Source: Charina bottae
Lineage: Eukaryota > Chordata > Lepidosauria > Squamata > Charinaidae
Direction of reading: 5' to 3'
Assembly: GCA_023362775.1 (NCBI GenBank)
Contig: JALMGJ010000005.1
Coordinates: forward strand, 42,305,463 to 42,369,462
Length of the DNA: 64,000 bases
Under the pieces are notes generated by a model. The model saw only the letters and a list, made by a program, of their open reading frames with translations, did not search any database and had not been told where the DNA came from. The stretch's first letter is position 1; each line of letters starts with the position of its first letter. The position numbers and the translations under genes are program-made. Of the stretch, positions 34,148 through 45,195 are shown piece after piece.

Positions 34148-35461
34148 ATTGTAAGTTTAAAAAAATCTGCCCTCCCTCCCTATTTCCCCCAATCCTGATT
34201 TTTGTACAGGCTTGTCTACTAATTGGGAGTCTTAGTTTTTGTATACAGTTCTGAGAGCTTCAAACCAAGGAGAGACTTTGCAGACTTCCTTTATACACTC
34301 CTTTGAGGACAGCATGGCTGCCCCACTTGCCCCCTCTGTGTAATTTGTGTGTGCTGCTGTTCCTGCTCCACCCTCCTCTACCATAACCCTCCCCTTTCAA
34401 GTTTGTGTACCTCGTGCTTGTATATTTCTGCGCTGTATGCTGTGCGTATGATGCTGTTCTTTCACTGTGTTCTCACTAAGGCAGCCACTCCCATTACTAG
34501 TGGGGGGGGAGAGTTGATTGTGATGGGTGTCCTTCTTGGGAGGCAGGAGAGTTCAGAGGGTACTGTCACCAATTTACAGCAGTGCAGAACTACAGGAATG
34601 GGGCTGAAGATATGGCATCTGGGGAAGCAGTATATCCACATTTTGCTAAGGAAAGGTGACTGTTTCTTCTCTTTATGGAATGGTCTCTAGGAAACCATTG
34701 CCTAGCCAGACAGATCCATTTGTATTCTAAATGCTGGTACTTAATCCCCAAGGAAGCAAACCCACCATCCTACCTTCCAATGTTCTTCCTTGAAGCCTAG
34801 TTTTATCCTGTACATCTTGGAGAGAGAAGATGCTTTATGTCACAGAGGCCTCAAAGTTGCCACATGTCCATTTTTGAGAGGAGTGCAAAATAACTTTTTA
34901 AGATATTTTGGCCACCTCATGGCATAGACCGATTGTGAGGGTGATCGCATTTAGGGGAACAAAGTCTGTACTGTCATGGCACAATACTCTTTTACCTTAC
35001 TTAGGCCGTTCCTTCAAGATGATCTCTGTCTGCAAAGATTTTTTTCCCTTAGCAGCAGCAGCATTGTCACCAGTTTGCCTAGAGCTGCAAATTTTGGCCA
35101 TGATTTGTCTAGTGCTGTGGGAAGAATTTCCTTCCGAGCCCAGTTGGATGAACCTGAGATATATTCATGGCGGTCTGGTCACTTTTGTATTACTGGGCCC
35201 AGGTCCTCCATCCTGCTCTGCTCCCTGCAGGCAGGTAATTATAGCAGCCAGTAGTGTAATTTACAAGGCATTGGTTTTTTCTGTATCCTTTTCCTACTTA
35301 AAAATATGAGTGTCACGTCCTCCACTGCTGTGGCTCAGCATGAACTGATGACGTGTACTCTGTCAGCTCTCTCCACCTTGTCCCTTCCCACCTCCCTGGG
35401 GCACTGTAAAGCTTTTTTTTTTTTTGCATAGTTTGTGCCATTTATGGTCATGTATGGTACC

Positions 35462-35467
35462 AATAAA
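35462..35467 (+). promoter_or_regulatory. distal poly(A) signal AATAAA
   Basis: A canonical AATAAA followed about 13 bp later by a GT-rich tract (ggtttggtg) and T-rich sequence, the usual layout of a mammalian-type cleavage site. It is probably the main 3' end of LDB1. Confidence 0.65.
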
Positions 35468-36872
35468 ACAACTTTTCGGTTTGGTGCTCTCCTTCCAGTG
35501 TCATTTCTCATCTGGGTCTTGAGAAAGGGGATCTGTTCTCCCATGTGGGTTCTAGCCATCGGAGTTCTGTGGTTAGGCTGACGTAAGCAGCTGATATGAT
35601 GGCATTCAAGGACTAACACTTGTTCTCTGCTGCCAGCATCTCCCAGTTTTAAATTGTGATCCTTGTTTCCCACTTCCCTTTCCATTTCTACAGAACTGTG
35701 TGTGCTGATACAAAGCATTCTGGAATCTGTGCACCAAGCAACTGAGAAATCTTGAGCACATCTAAAAGTAACAGGAAAGTTTCTGCAGCTGAAGAACAAG
35801 TGTTCTTGTGTGGAAAGGGGAAAGAAATATCACAGAGAAGCTGAGCCATGCTCTTCCTACATCTGCAGGAGGGGAGGCAGCCAGGCAGTTTGCAGCCCAA
35901 ATATGGTTGCATTGTCAACTGTTTGACTAACAGAAAGTAGGGTAAACAAATTCGGTAGAGGTCATGAATGTCATAGGAAATGAGTTGGTTTGGTAATTGG
36001 AACATTTTAACTCCACAGTAGTGTCCTTTATTACTGATTAAGCCCCAATCCCTGATGTCATATTGGGGTAGGGAGGTGGGGAGAAAAGCTAGCCATGTGC
36101 CTAGCATTGGCAATGCAGGAGAAGAGAAGGAATGATGCCAGAATTGTTTCTGCCTCACTGGCCAAGGGAACTTTAGCATTATATTAGCCTGCATTTTCCC
36201 TTCCTCCATTTTGTAAGCTACCAGAAAATAGACACTGTAATGTTAGAAAGATCAGTCACAAATGTTAATACCTGTGTCTTTCGAAACTATTGTAATCATT
36301 TGCCATATTTCATTCTTGGAACCAAACTTTGCAACATTAAAGAGACACAAGGCTTTGGCTACTCTTTGCTTCTTCTCTCCATGTAAATTTTTAAAAATGA
36401 GGGAAATACATTTTAGGAAGCAACCAACAACTTCTGTACATAAGCCTTTTCCTACTTAAGCCCAATTCCTGAGCACATCATAAAGTGTTAGGCAGCAGAG
36501 GAACAAATCTGCTTCTAGGAAGTTGAAGCGTTTAATTTTAAACATTTAGCTGATGGATCTACAGGCAAGTCCTAATAGTTTTCCTGCCAGAATTATTCTT
36601 TGTGGAAAGGGGAAAAATATATCTCTGCTATTCTGGCATTAGTTGGGTTCTTGGCTTTCTGGTGTCTGGCTGCTTGCCCCATTAGTGGGGAATGGTAGGC
36701 CTAGAGGTAGAAAAGGCTGTCGTTGGTGGAAGTCATGCACGTGGGCGTGAGGAGGCAAGGAGACTAAGTCAAACTCTTGTCATTAACCAAATTTCAGTAA
36801 TACAACAGAATAATATTAATAACATAAAATAGAGTTAAAAAGGAATACAAGGTAAGTAAAAAAATTTAGTCA
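35468..36872. other. intergenic, nothing recognised
   Basis: Downstream of the distal LDB1 poly(A) signal. Minus-strand ORFs at 35335-35799 and 35688-36209 overlap each other in different frames and have no family resemblance, so I do not call them. Confidence 0.45.
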
Positions 36873-36880
36873 GTTTGAAC

Positions 36881-37180
36881 CAGCCTTTCTCAATCTTTTG
36901 ACCCTGGAGGAACCCTTAAAATATTTTTCAGGCCTCGGGGAACCCCAGGCTCAAATATAGGCCAGAAGTTACAAAATAATTATATTTGTTTCCTACGTAG
37001 GCTTGTATATATGCATTAACAGTGTTCTTAAACTAAAAATAAAGAATGAAACTTACCTCTTTAATGCGAAGTTGCCCAAATTCGAAATATTTTTTTTAAT
37101 AAATTGTGATCTCCCAGGGAACCCCTACTGACCTCTCACAGAACCCCAGGGTTCCATGGAACCCTGATTGAGAAACCCTG
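36881..37180. mobile_element. hAT element, CAGCCTTTCTCAA family
   Basis: The ends are cagcctttctcaatc and gattgagaaaccctg, with a perfect 8-bp duplication GTTTGAAC (36873-36880, 37181-37188). 300 bp, no ORF. Subterminal aggaaccc and gggaacccc motifs repeat inside it. Confidence 0.93.
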
Positions 37181-37188
37181 GTTTGAAC

Positions 37189-38920
37189 TGTTCCTAGCAA
37201 GCTCCTAACACAAAATTTGGTGACATTATAAGAAAGTGCATCTCTCTGATCAGCTTAAAGATAGCTGAGATAAAAGGTATCAGTGCAACAAAAGGTATCA
37301 GTGCAACCTGAATATTGAGGTAATAAAGGTTTAATAAGTTGGTGGTGTAGTTTGCACTAAAATTGACAATAAAGAATATGGACTGTTTCAATAGCTCCTG
37401 ATTTACGATGACAAAGGTGTATGGGATTTGGGGGAATCTCCCTTCCAAAAACATAGTTTGCAAGACATTACAACTTGCAAGGCATGGAGAGTAAGTAGTT
37501 CCTAGCATTGCAAATTGCTCTAAAGCTTTAGCAAAGTAGAATGGGGCAAGCTGAGAATTAGCATAAACAGATTTGGGGGGAAAACCAGCTTCTTCACCTT
37601 TATTTCTTTATTGATAAAAATAGTCCCGATGTAATCATTCCAACTCCTCCCCATCTCTGATGGACTATTACAAACCCAGGTGGAAGAATTGGAATAAACA
37701 TGGATCTGCTATGTTTCCATTGTCTGTTACTTTCATGTTGTGAACTTTAGCCCAAAGACAAGAGTTTTGGTTCCCTTAGGTTACCTCCTTGATTTGAGGA
37801 TAGTTTTATGGTGCATTACAACTTTAATCAGATACAATTTGATTAAATACAATCATTCATTATGCCAGTTTTCTCCAGGTTCACAACTGTCAGACTTCCA
37901 TTTGATCTCATGTTAAAAGAAGATAGGAAAGATGAGAGTTGTAACTAGTGGTTTCCTGGGCCGTTAGTTCCTGTCTGATTCCTTCCCCCTGTCGCCACTC
38001 AGTATAAGTTCAGCTTGCTGTGTTTTATTACAAGGGCAATTTAAGCAGTTCATATATATGGTGGGGAGGGGGGAATCTTATAGGGTTCGTAGTGAATGCA
38101 GCTCATGTGTGTAGAGGGGCACCTTATACCACCACATTTCTAAAAAAAACCCTGCAACCATATTCTTCTCAAGGGATAGAAGAGCAAGTGTTACAGAGAA
38201 GTTGTTAGGGCAGAAAGAGCTAAAGGACTTTGGGGAAGAGGGTTAAGGCAGAATCAAGCCTTATAGAATTAAACCTTGCCCATGTTTTTAAAGGGATATC
38301 AATGACAGAGATTAGTCTGTGAAGATGTTTTTTTTACAAAAACAATTGGAAGAAGAGAATGCCAAGTCACTTCCATATTGAAGTGAATTTGTCTCCTAAG
38401 TTATCAGGAGTTGAGTTTGAACAGGAGACTTAACTGTTTAAAGGGTGTCTTTTGAAGCCTATGCAATGCTTAAGGCACCCATTCCATCCTACAAAGCCCA
38501 CAAATGCCAAGGGGGCGGGGTGTCTAAAACATTCAGTCCCACCCATATTTCTGTCTGCACCATCTATGAATCCAGCCAACTAGCCTAAGTACAGAGGGAC
38601 GGGAAACAGGCCACCCTGCATTGTGAAGTGATCAAGCAAATGATGTTTTTAGTTTTCATTGTGGTACATTGATGACTGACATAAACTTGGTATTATGGAT
38701 TCTAAGGAGGAGAGTTTTAATTGTGGGCCACTTACATGGCTAATAAACTATCTGCACAGATCTACGCTCATAGTAATCTGTTTCATTATGGATAGATACA
38801 CATCCTTCAAAATCACATTGTTTTATTCCACCATGCATTGTGATTTAACTAGCATTGAAACCTTGAATATCAGCTTATCTTAGATTTTTGTTCTTCAAAA
38901 ACTCAAAGTGCCATCTATTA
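37189..38920. other. intergenic, nothing recognised
   Basis: No gene or clear repeat. A direct duplication, aaaggtatcagtgcaac, lies at about 37275 and 37292. Confidence 0.4.
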
Positions 38921-39240
38921 TTTATTTAGAATGATAGAATCAGTGTTGGAAAATATCTTGAAAATAGTCTACTGCAACCTCCTGCCCTGTGCAGGAATCC
39001 ACTACTAAAGTGTCCTTGACAGATTGCCATCTAGCCTCTCTTTAAACATCTTCAGTAAAGGAGAGTCCTCCTGAGACAGCCTGTTTGATTGTTGAACAAG
39101 TCTTACTGTTAAGAAGGTTTTCGCTGATGTCCAACAAAAAATTACTTTCTTGTAATTAAACTCGTCGTTTCTTGTCCTGCCTGCTAGAACAATTTTGAAC
39201 AGTTCTGCCCAATCTTTTCTAGTACCTCCAGATACTGGAA

Positions 39241-39903
39241 CAGAGCTTTCCAAACTGTGTGTCGGGACACGTTAGTGTGTCACGGCTGCTGTTGCCTCCA
39301 AACCTGCTGTGATTCCGCGGAGGTCCTAGTGCCTGCCTTGTGCCCTGCTGCCTCCACACCTGCCCTGCCAGGATTCCGCGGAGGTCCTAGTGCCTGCCTT
39401 GTGCCCTGCTGCCTCCACACCTGCCCTGCCAGGATTCCGCGCAGGTCCTAGTGCCTGCCTTGTGCCCTGCTGCCTCCATACCTGCCCTGCCAGGATTCCG
39501 TGCAGGTCCTAGTGCCTGCCTTGTGCCCTGCTGCCTCCACACCTGCCCTGCCAGGATTCCGCGCAGGTCCTAGTGCCTGCCTTGTGCCCTGCTGCCTCCA
39601 CACCTGCCCTGCCAGGATTCCGCGCAGGTCCTAGTGCCTGCCTTGTGCCCTGCTGCCTCCACACCTGCCCTGCCAGGATTCCGCGCAGGTCCTAGTGCCT
39701 GCCTTGTGCCCTGCTGCCTCCACACCTGCCCTGCCAGGATTCCGCGCAGGTCCTAGTGCCTGCCTTGTGCCTTGCTGCCTCCAAACCTGCTGTGATTCCA
39801 TGCAGATCCTAGTGCCTGCCTTGTGCCCTGCTGTAAGAGAGTGTCGCGAAATGATGCATGTCTAAAAAGTGTGTCAGCAACATGAAAAGTTTCGAAAGCT
39901 CTG
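39241..39903 (+). mobile_element. hAT element, CAGAGCTTTCCAAA family, copy 3, minisatellite-bearing
   Basis: The ends are cagagctttccaaac and gtttcgaaagctctg, with a perfect 8-bp duplication TACTGGAA (39233-39240, 39904-39911). It shares its left arm (gtgtgtcgggacacgttagt) and right arm (gatgcatgtctaaaaagtg) with the copy at 52543. The middle is filled by a 61-bp tandem repeat. Confidence 0.93.
39309..39836. repeat. 61-bp minisatellite, about nine units
   Basis: Units start at about 39309, 39370, 39431, 39492, 39553, 39614, 39675, 39736 and 39796. Each reads ggattccgcgcaggtcctag then tgcctgccttgtgccctgct. The outer two units are variants (ctgtgattcc). Inner units differ at only a few positions (gcgg, gcgc, gtgc). 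Confidence 0.93.
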
Positions 39904-40288
39904 TACTGGAAGAAAAGTACCATGTCTCACTGCAATCTTCTCCAGGACAAACATATCCAGTGCCCCCAACTGTTCCTCTTACTTTTTATTTCCAGATCTC
40001 ATCTCATCTTGGTGGCTGTCCTCTGGACATAGCTAGTTTGTCAGTATCCATCCTAAAGTGTCCCAAACTGGACTTCTGTTAATCTTGATACTATATTCTG
40101 TTGACGCAGTGTAGGATTGCATCTACTCTTTCTGCAATTGCATCACCCTGTTGGTTCATGTTCAGCTTATGATCCACCATTTTATTGTATGCATTTTCTT
40201 CCCATATGTCAGCCAAAAGTTGCTGCTGAAATGGCTTCCTGTCCATATTTTTATGAACAATGGGAAAGAAATGGAATAAATAACGGGA

Positions 40289-41358
40289 TGTCCTGACTTC
40301 GAGTGAAGGAACATGCTGAGACTTGGTGTAAAGGCTCTAGTGTTTTATTCTACTCTGCTAGACAGAATCCAGCTAAACTAAAATGAACTAGTGATGCTCA
40401 GAGAAAAGGCCCAAGAAGCTAGGGTGGTGCTTTCTTTAGCCTCTTGGGAGGAAAGCAAGGCGATTCAGTACTGTGCATGCGTTTATCCCCCTGGAGGGAG
40501 CCCCCTCCTTCACCAGTTATCTCCCTAACACCACCTTCCCCTCCAAAAACACATTCCATCGAGTCTCCCTCCCCTATTGCCTTGTCGGAGTTTTCGAATT
40601 TCCCAGCTGGTGGTGACTTCTCTGATCGAAGTGGGCTCTGGAACGTCCCATAAAATTCTGGTAGTCGTTTAGAATTGGGTCATTGTTCTCCACCATTGGG
40701 ATGGACCATCTCGGAGCTGATCCTTTTAGTAGGCTTAAAATAAAGGTGACTCTGGTTCTGTCTGTTGGTAATTCAGCTGGTCAGCTGTCGAAGAACATGG
40801 TACACTGGGTGAGGAATGTTCTTAGTTGCGCAGCCTCTCCCCCAAACTTTTCCGGCAAGCAGCCCTGGGACCTCAGGACGACTGGCAGGGGTGCTGCTGC
40901 CAGGACTGACTGTGGAGCGGCTAGAGCTGGTTGCTGTAACTGCTGCAGCATAGCTGCCTGTAGTGTATTGACCTGAACATCGACCTGCTGCTGGTGTTGC
41001 AGAGCCGCCGCAAGCTGATGGATTGCCTGTCGGAGTTCTTGTGCCTCCAAAGACATTCTTCAAATTATCTTCTCCCTCCCTCTTTTGATGGGAGTTTGGA
41101 GTTTAGCTGGATTGATGTCTTGACTTCGAGTGAAGGAACACGCTGAGACTTGGTGTAAAGGCTCTAGTGTTTTATTGTTCTACTCTGCTAGACAGAATCC
41201 AGCTAAACTAAAATGAACTAGTGATGCTCGGAGAAAAGGCCCAAGAAACTAGGGTGGTGCCTTCTTTAGCCTCTTGGGAGGAAAGCAAAGCAGTACTGCA
41301 CATGCGTTTATCCCCCTGGAGGGAGCGCCCTCCTCCTTCACCAGTTATCTCCCTAACA
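40289..41358 (-). mobile_element. short Ty3/gypsy LTR retrotransposon, gag fragment only
   Basis: Two direct LTRs, 40289-40530 and 41116-41358, begin TGTC and end AACA and differ by about eight substitutions plus three small indels. A polypurine tract (ggaggggaaggtgg on the minus strand) abuts the 3' LTR. The interior of only 585 bp holds part of gag. I found no matching target duplication (cggga and cttga). Confidence 0.88.
40781..41056 (-). pseudogene. partial Ty3/gypsy gag
   Basis: A minus-strand ORF opens MSLEAQELRQAIHQLAAALQ, runs through a Gln-rich stretch and reaches LPEKFGGEAAQLRTFLTQC, the conserved entry to the capsid region of Ty3/gypsy gag. A shifted frame then continues to about 40600 with gag-like text. 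Nucleocapsid, protease, reverse transcriptase and integrase are absent, so the element could only move with help from a full relative. Confidence 0.75.
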
Positions 41359-41574
41359 CTTGATGTGTTTTGAGTCATGTATGTGTGGAAGGGATATCTC
41401 TTGGAAACAAGCATTTGTTGACAGTCTAGGCTGCTGCATAGAGAAGCACGTAGACGGAAGATACTAGTGGCTAATATGTATGTCAGAACACAGAAGTATC
41501 CTTTCCTTTGACTATCATAAAGGAAGAGATGGATCAACAACGTTGTCCTAATATTTCAGACAGCTGAAGAACGG

Positions 41575-42068
41575 TGTATCTATTTAATAAGTTGGTAACA
41601 AAGGTCCGTATAGTTAAAGCTATGGTTTTTCCAGTAGTAATGTATGGCTGTGAGAGTTGGACCATAAGGAAGGCTGAGTGCCAAAGAATTGATGCTTTCG
41701 AACTGTGGTGCTGGAGAAGACTCTTAAGAGTCCCTTGGACTGCAAGGAGGTCAAATCAGTCAGTCCTAGAGGAAATCAACCCTGACTGCTCATTGGAAGG
41801 ACAGATGCTGAAGCTGAAGCTCAAATACTTTGGCCACCTAATGCGAAGAGAGGACTCACTGGAAAAGACCCTGATGCTGGGAAAGACTGAAGGCAAAAGG
41901 AGAAGGGGATGGCAGAGGATGAGATGGTTAGATAGCATCACCGATGTAATGAACATGAATTTGAGTAAGCTCCGGGAGACAGTGGAGGACAGGAAGGCCT
42001 GGCGTGCTATGGTCCATGAGGTCACGAAGAGTCGGACATGACTAAACGACTGAACAACAATAACAAAA
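41575..42068 (+). mobile_element. 5'-truncated BovB LINE, sense
   Basis: A 155-codon open frame (41574-42041) reads [54 protein letters not shown] and [20 protein letters not shown], the C-terminal end of BovB reverse transcriptase. It ends with the BovB tail gactgaacaacaataacaaa. No stop interrupts this part, so the copy is fairly young. Confidence 0.92.
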
Positions 42069-42727
42069 AGCTTATTTTGTGAAATGTCTCTTTTTTGCAT
42101 TTAAGAGTTCCAGAATACATGTATAATGGGGGAGGGATAGAATGCGTTTTGTGTATTATGAACCCACCTTCTTAACCTTTAATGTTTCTGTAATATATTT
42201 CAACGCAATACTAGGAAAAGTCACAGTATCAAGGAAGTGGCCCCAAAGAGAGAATAAATTCCATATCAAAGCCAGAACAGTGTGGCCCTACCCTCTTCCA
42301 TCTGCTGATTGTAAATATGCTTCCTACTTCTGTTCTCATGCATTGCTAATCTCTACAAAGGTGTTCCTGTCAGCCACACCCATTGTAAAAATAAACACGG
42401 TTCCCTGTAGGATAAGAACTTGTTCAAGAATTCCAAATCTAAGAATAGAAAAATGGCATTTGGTTGTTTTTTTTAAAAAAACATTGTAGCCATATGCAGT
42501 GATATGTCCTACAGAATTGTGAATAACTCAGTTGCGGTTGAGATAAAATAGTGAAGGTCTTTCCATTGTTGGAAGATGCTATGTAAATGCATATCTACAA
42601 TTATGCATATCTACTTAAAAGGCTTTTAAAGGCTTTGGCAAAAATCAAGAATGGACTTCTACACCTATAAGAGTGAGTTCACACATGGTTTTAAGCAAGA
42701 GTGGGAAATCTAAGTGCTTCACTTAAA
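42069..42727. other. intergenic, nothing recognised
   Basis: No gene or clear repeat recognised. Confidence 0.4.
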
Positions 42728-42962
42728 CATTTATTTATTTATCCTGCCTTTATTATTTTTATAAATAACTCAAGGCGGGGAACATACCTAATACTCCTCC
42801 CTCCTCCTATTTTCCCCACAACAGCAACCCTGTGTGGTGAGTTGGGCTGAGAGAGAGTGACTGGCCCAAGCTCACCCAGCTTTCATGCCTAAGGCAGGAC
42901 TAGAACTCACAGCCTCCTGGTTTCTAGTCCAGCACCTTAACCACTAGACCAAACTGGTTCTT
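42728..42962 (-). mobile_element. tRNA-headed SINE with CR1/L2-like tail, antisense
   Basis: On the minus strand it starts gaaccagtttggtctagtgg, continues through gctgggtgagcttgggcca and ends agttatttataaaaataata with gcaggataaataaata. It is the same subfamily as the copy at 24425. Confidence 0.85.
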
Positions 42963-43048
42963 TTGTGGGTGGAATGATGAAATAAAGTTAGCAGAGCCAG
43001 AGTTGTCTAGTTTCTAAATTATTTTAAGACTATCATAGAACTTACACT

Positions 43049-43081
43049 GTGTGTGTGTGTCTGTGTGTGTGTGTGTGTGTC
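43049..43081. repeat. (GT)n microsatellite
   Basis: Gt dinucleotides with one tct break. Confidence 0.9.
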
Positions 43082-43164
43082 CCTGTCCATCTCATAATGG
43101 CAGGAAATCATACTGCTGATTTTTAGCAACTGTAGTTAGAAGTAGCTCCGTCAATGGCAAAAAA

Positions 43165-44021
43165 TACAGGTAGTCTTCACTTAACAATGGTAATTGAGCC
43201 TGGAATTTCCATCGCTAAGCCATGCGGTTGTACAGCGAGATGGCATCGCTTAGCGACAGCAATCCTGGCAATTCCCCTTGCCATCGTTAAGTGAATTTTA
43301 CCCGTCGTCAGCCTGAGCACCCACCCCAATCCAAGCCATTCCGGGCTTGGTTCCTCCCAGCCCCGAACACTGCCTTCAACTCCCCCCACCCGCCTGTCTC
43401 TCCCCCATCTCTGCCCTTTTGGAAGCCCTGCACCGTCTTGTGGGGCATCCCGTCCCAGCCGCGCAGCAGGAGATCATAGCAAGCTCCAGCCTCCCCAGCC
43501 TGCATTCCTTCACCCAGCTGCCTCCTCTCCCAGTTCCCCGCACCTACCTTTGCCTTTTTCTCCCAGCCGCCGCGGGCGAAGCAGAAACGCCTGGCTGCCT
43601 TTGCTGAGTCCTTTTCGGACCCAGCTTCTCCGGCAAACGTTTCCTCCACGTGGCTCCCTTTGGAACGCTGTCTTGGGAAGCATACGCTATCTTCTCAGAG
43701 CCAGGCTGGAGAGGCTGGAGCTTGCTATGGTGATTTCCTGGGACGGGACGGGTGGCCTCGCGCCGCGCGGCTGGGCTTGCCGCCCCACAAGGCAGGGTGC
43801 AGGGCTTCCAAAAGGGGGGAGATGGGTGGGTGGGGGGAGTTGAAGCACCCCTGCAGTCGTAAACGCGGGTGGGCTGCCAAGTGCCCAAATTTTGATCACG
43901 TGACTGCAGGGGTTCTACAACAGTCGTAATTTCGGGCACAGGTCGTAAGGCCATTTTTTCAGCAGCACCGTAATTTTGAACAGTCACTGAACGAATGGTC
44001 GTTAAGTGAAGACTACCTGTA
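43165..44021. mobile_element. fold-back DNA element with TACAGGTAGTCTTCAC ends
   Basis: The ends tacaggtagtcttcacttaa and ttaagtgaagactacctgta are perfect inverted copies, matching the element at 14981. Inside, a large GC-rich inverted repeat pairs about 43380-43500 (gcccttttggaagccctgc) with about 43700-43850 (gcagggcttccaaaagggg). No real ORF: the many ORFs reported over it on both strands come from the GC-rich inverted repeat. Confidence 0.82.
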
Positions 44022-44792
44022 GGACTGGGGAGCCACAAGTGGCCCTGGGCCTCAGGTTACCCACCCCTGTACTAAGCTGTAATTTAGCGTTTTGGCTGTG
44101 GTTTAGCATATTGTGCTGCTGCTGGTAAGTATGGTGCCTTAGCTTGATATGAACCCAGTCATTGTGACTTATTCAAAAGAACATAGGGTTCTTTCAAGGA
44201 AAAGCATTAACATGCATTCCTCCAGTAATTGAGTCATCAGAAAAGTATGCTGGCATAAATTACTCTGCCCAGACTGCCAAACCCTGTTTATGTCTCAGTA
44301 GTGAGACTGCTGAGTGGTGCTTTCCTTTCAGTTTGTAAGGTGATTTATGGATTCTCCAGCTTTGTTCCCTTCATTGATGAGCGTCACTTAGTAGGAAGAA
44401 CCACCACTCCGTGTGGTGGGATGGGGTTGGGCAACTGGGCAGGGTTCCTGGGATGGATGGTTTAGCCACCTTTCAAGCTGCCCAAGACTGGTCAAGGCAA
44501 GGTGGTGCTCTGTGCCTGGGACCTGTCACTCAACCTATTTCTGAGAAATGGTCTACCACTCTTCTGGAACAGTGCTAAATTTATATTCAAAATTATCATG
44601 GCTGCCAAATGGCAGGCATGGAGGAGGAGTGTGGGGATGGTGCAGGAGGAAGCTATAAAGAAGTGCTGGCAGTGAGTGACTGCAGCCAGCAGCACTTTCA
44701 AACCCAGTCGGAGAGGAAGGAGGGAACCTGTCCTTAGTTGAAAGAGAGGATCATTCCTGAGGGCACCAGATTTTCCACAGCTACGCAGGAAA
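44022..44792. other. intergenic, nothing recognised
   Basis: No gene or clear repeat recognised. Confidence 0.4.
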
Positions 44793-44800
44793 GTCTATAG

Positions 44801-45187
44801 CAGGGGTCCCCAACCCCCGTTAGGAACCGGGCCGCACAGCAGGAGGTGAGTGGTGGGTGAGCGAGCGAAGCTTCATCTGTATTTACGGCCGCTCCCCATC
44901 GCTCGCATTACCGCCTGAGCTCCGCCTCCTGTCAGATCAGCGGCGGCATTAGATTCTCATAGGAGCGCGAACCCTACTGTAAACTGCGCATGCAAGGGAT
45001 CTAGGTTGCGCGCTCCTTATGAGAAGTCAGAATCCGACACTTTTTTTTATTCAGTGTGTGGCCCGCCCATTATTTCATTTACCACTTCCGATGGTTTCAT
45101 CCCGAAACCATCCCCCCCCCCCCGGTTCGTGGAAAAATTGTCTTTCACGAAACCAGTCCCTGGTGCCAAAAAGGTTGGGGACCGCTG
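44801..45187. mobile_element. hAT element, CAGGGGTCCCCAACC family, copy 2
   Basis: The ends are caggggtccccaacccc and ggttggggaccgctg, with a perfect 8-bp duplication GTCTATAG (44793-44800, 45188-45195). It contains ctgagctccgcctcctgtca and catcccgaaaccatcc segments that I recall from a hAT family also present in mammals. The subfamily differs from the copy at 25693, which shares only the ends and the right arm. Confidence 0.92.
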
Positions 45188-45195
45188 GTCTATAG

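Larger units (their letters stand above)
33312..35467 (+). other. LDB1: LDB1 3' UTR (probable extent)
   Basis: No ORF or recognisable repeat interrupts this stretch after the LDB1 stop. It holds two candidate polyadenylation points, about 0.8 kb and 2.15 kb after the stop. The extent is inferred from the signals, not from transcripts. Confidence 0.65.
38925..40190 (-). mobile_element. CR1 LINE, antisense, split by a hAT element
   Basis: The left part (38925-39240) has the CR1 3' motif (agaatgatagaatcag, gcaggaatccactacta). After the hAT element at 39241-39903 the CR1 sequence goes on to about 40190 (ctccaggacaaacatatcca, tcctaaagtgtcccaaactg). Confidence 0.7.

Noticed and set aside
35335..36209. 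Two overlapping minus-strand ORFs (154 and 173 residues)
   Set aside because: Different frames, no splice logic, no family resemblance; the first also overlaps the LDB1 3' end.
39309..39836. Regular repeat array that could be taken for a CRISPR
   Set aside because: Units are directly tandem with no unique spacers, and the array lies inside a hAT element of a vertebrate genome.
43308..44038. Several ORFs of 86-164 residues on both strands
   Set aside because: GC-rich fold-back DNA gives long frames by chance on both strands; no domain seen.
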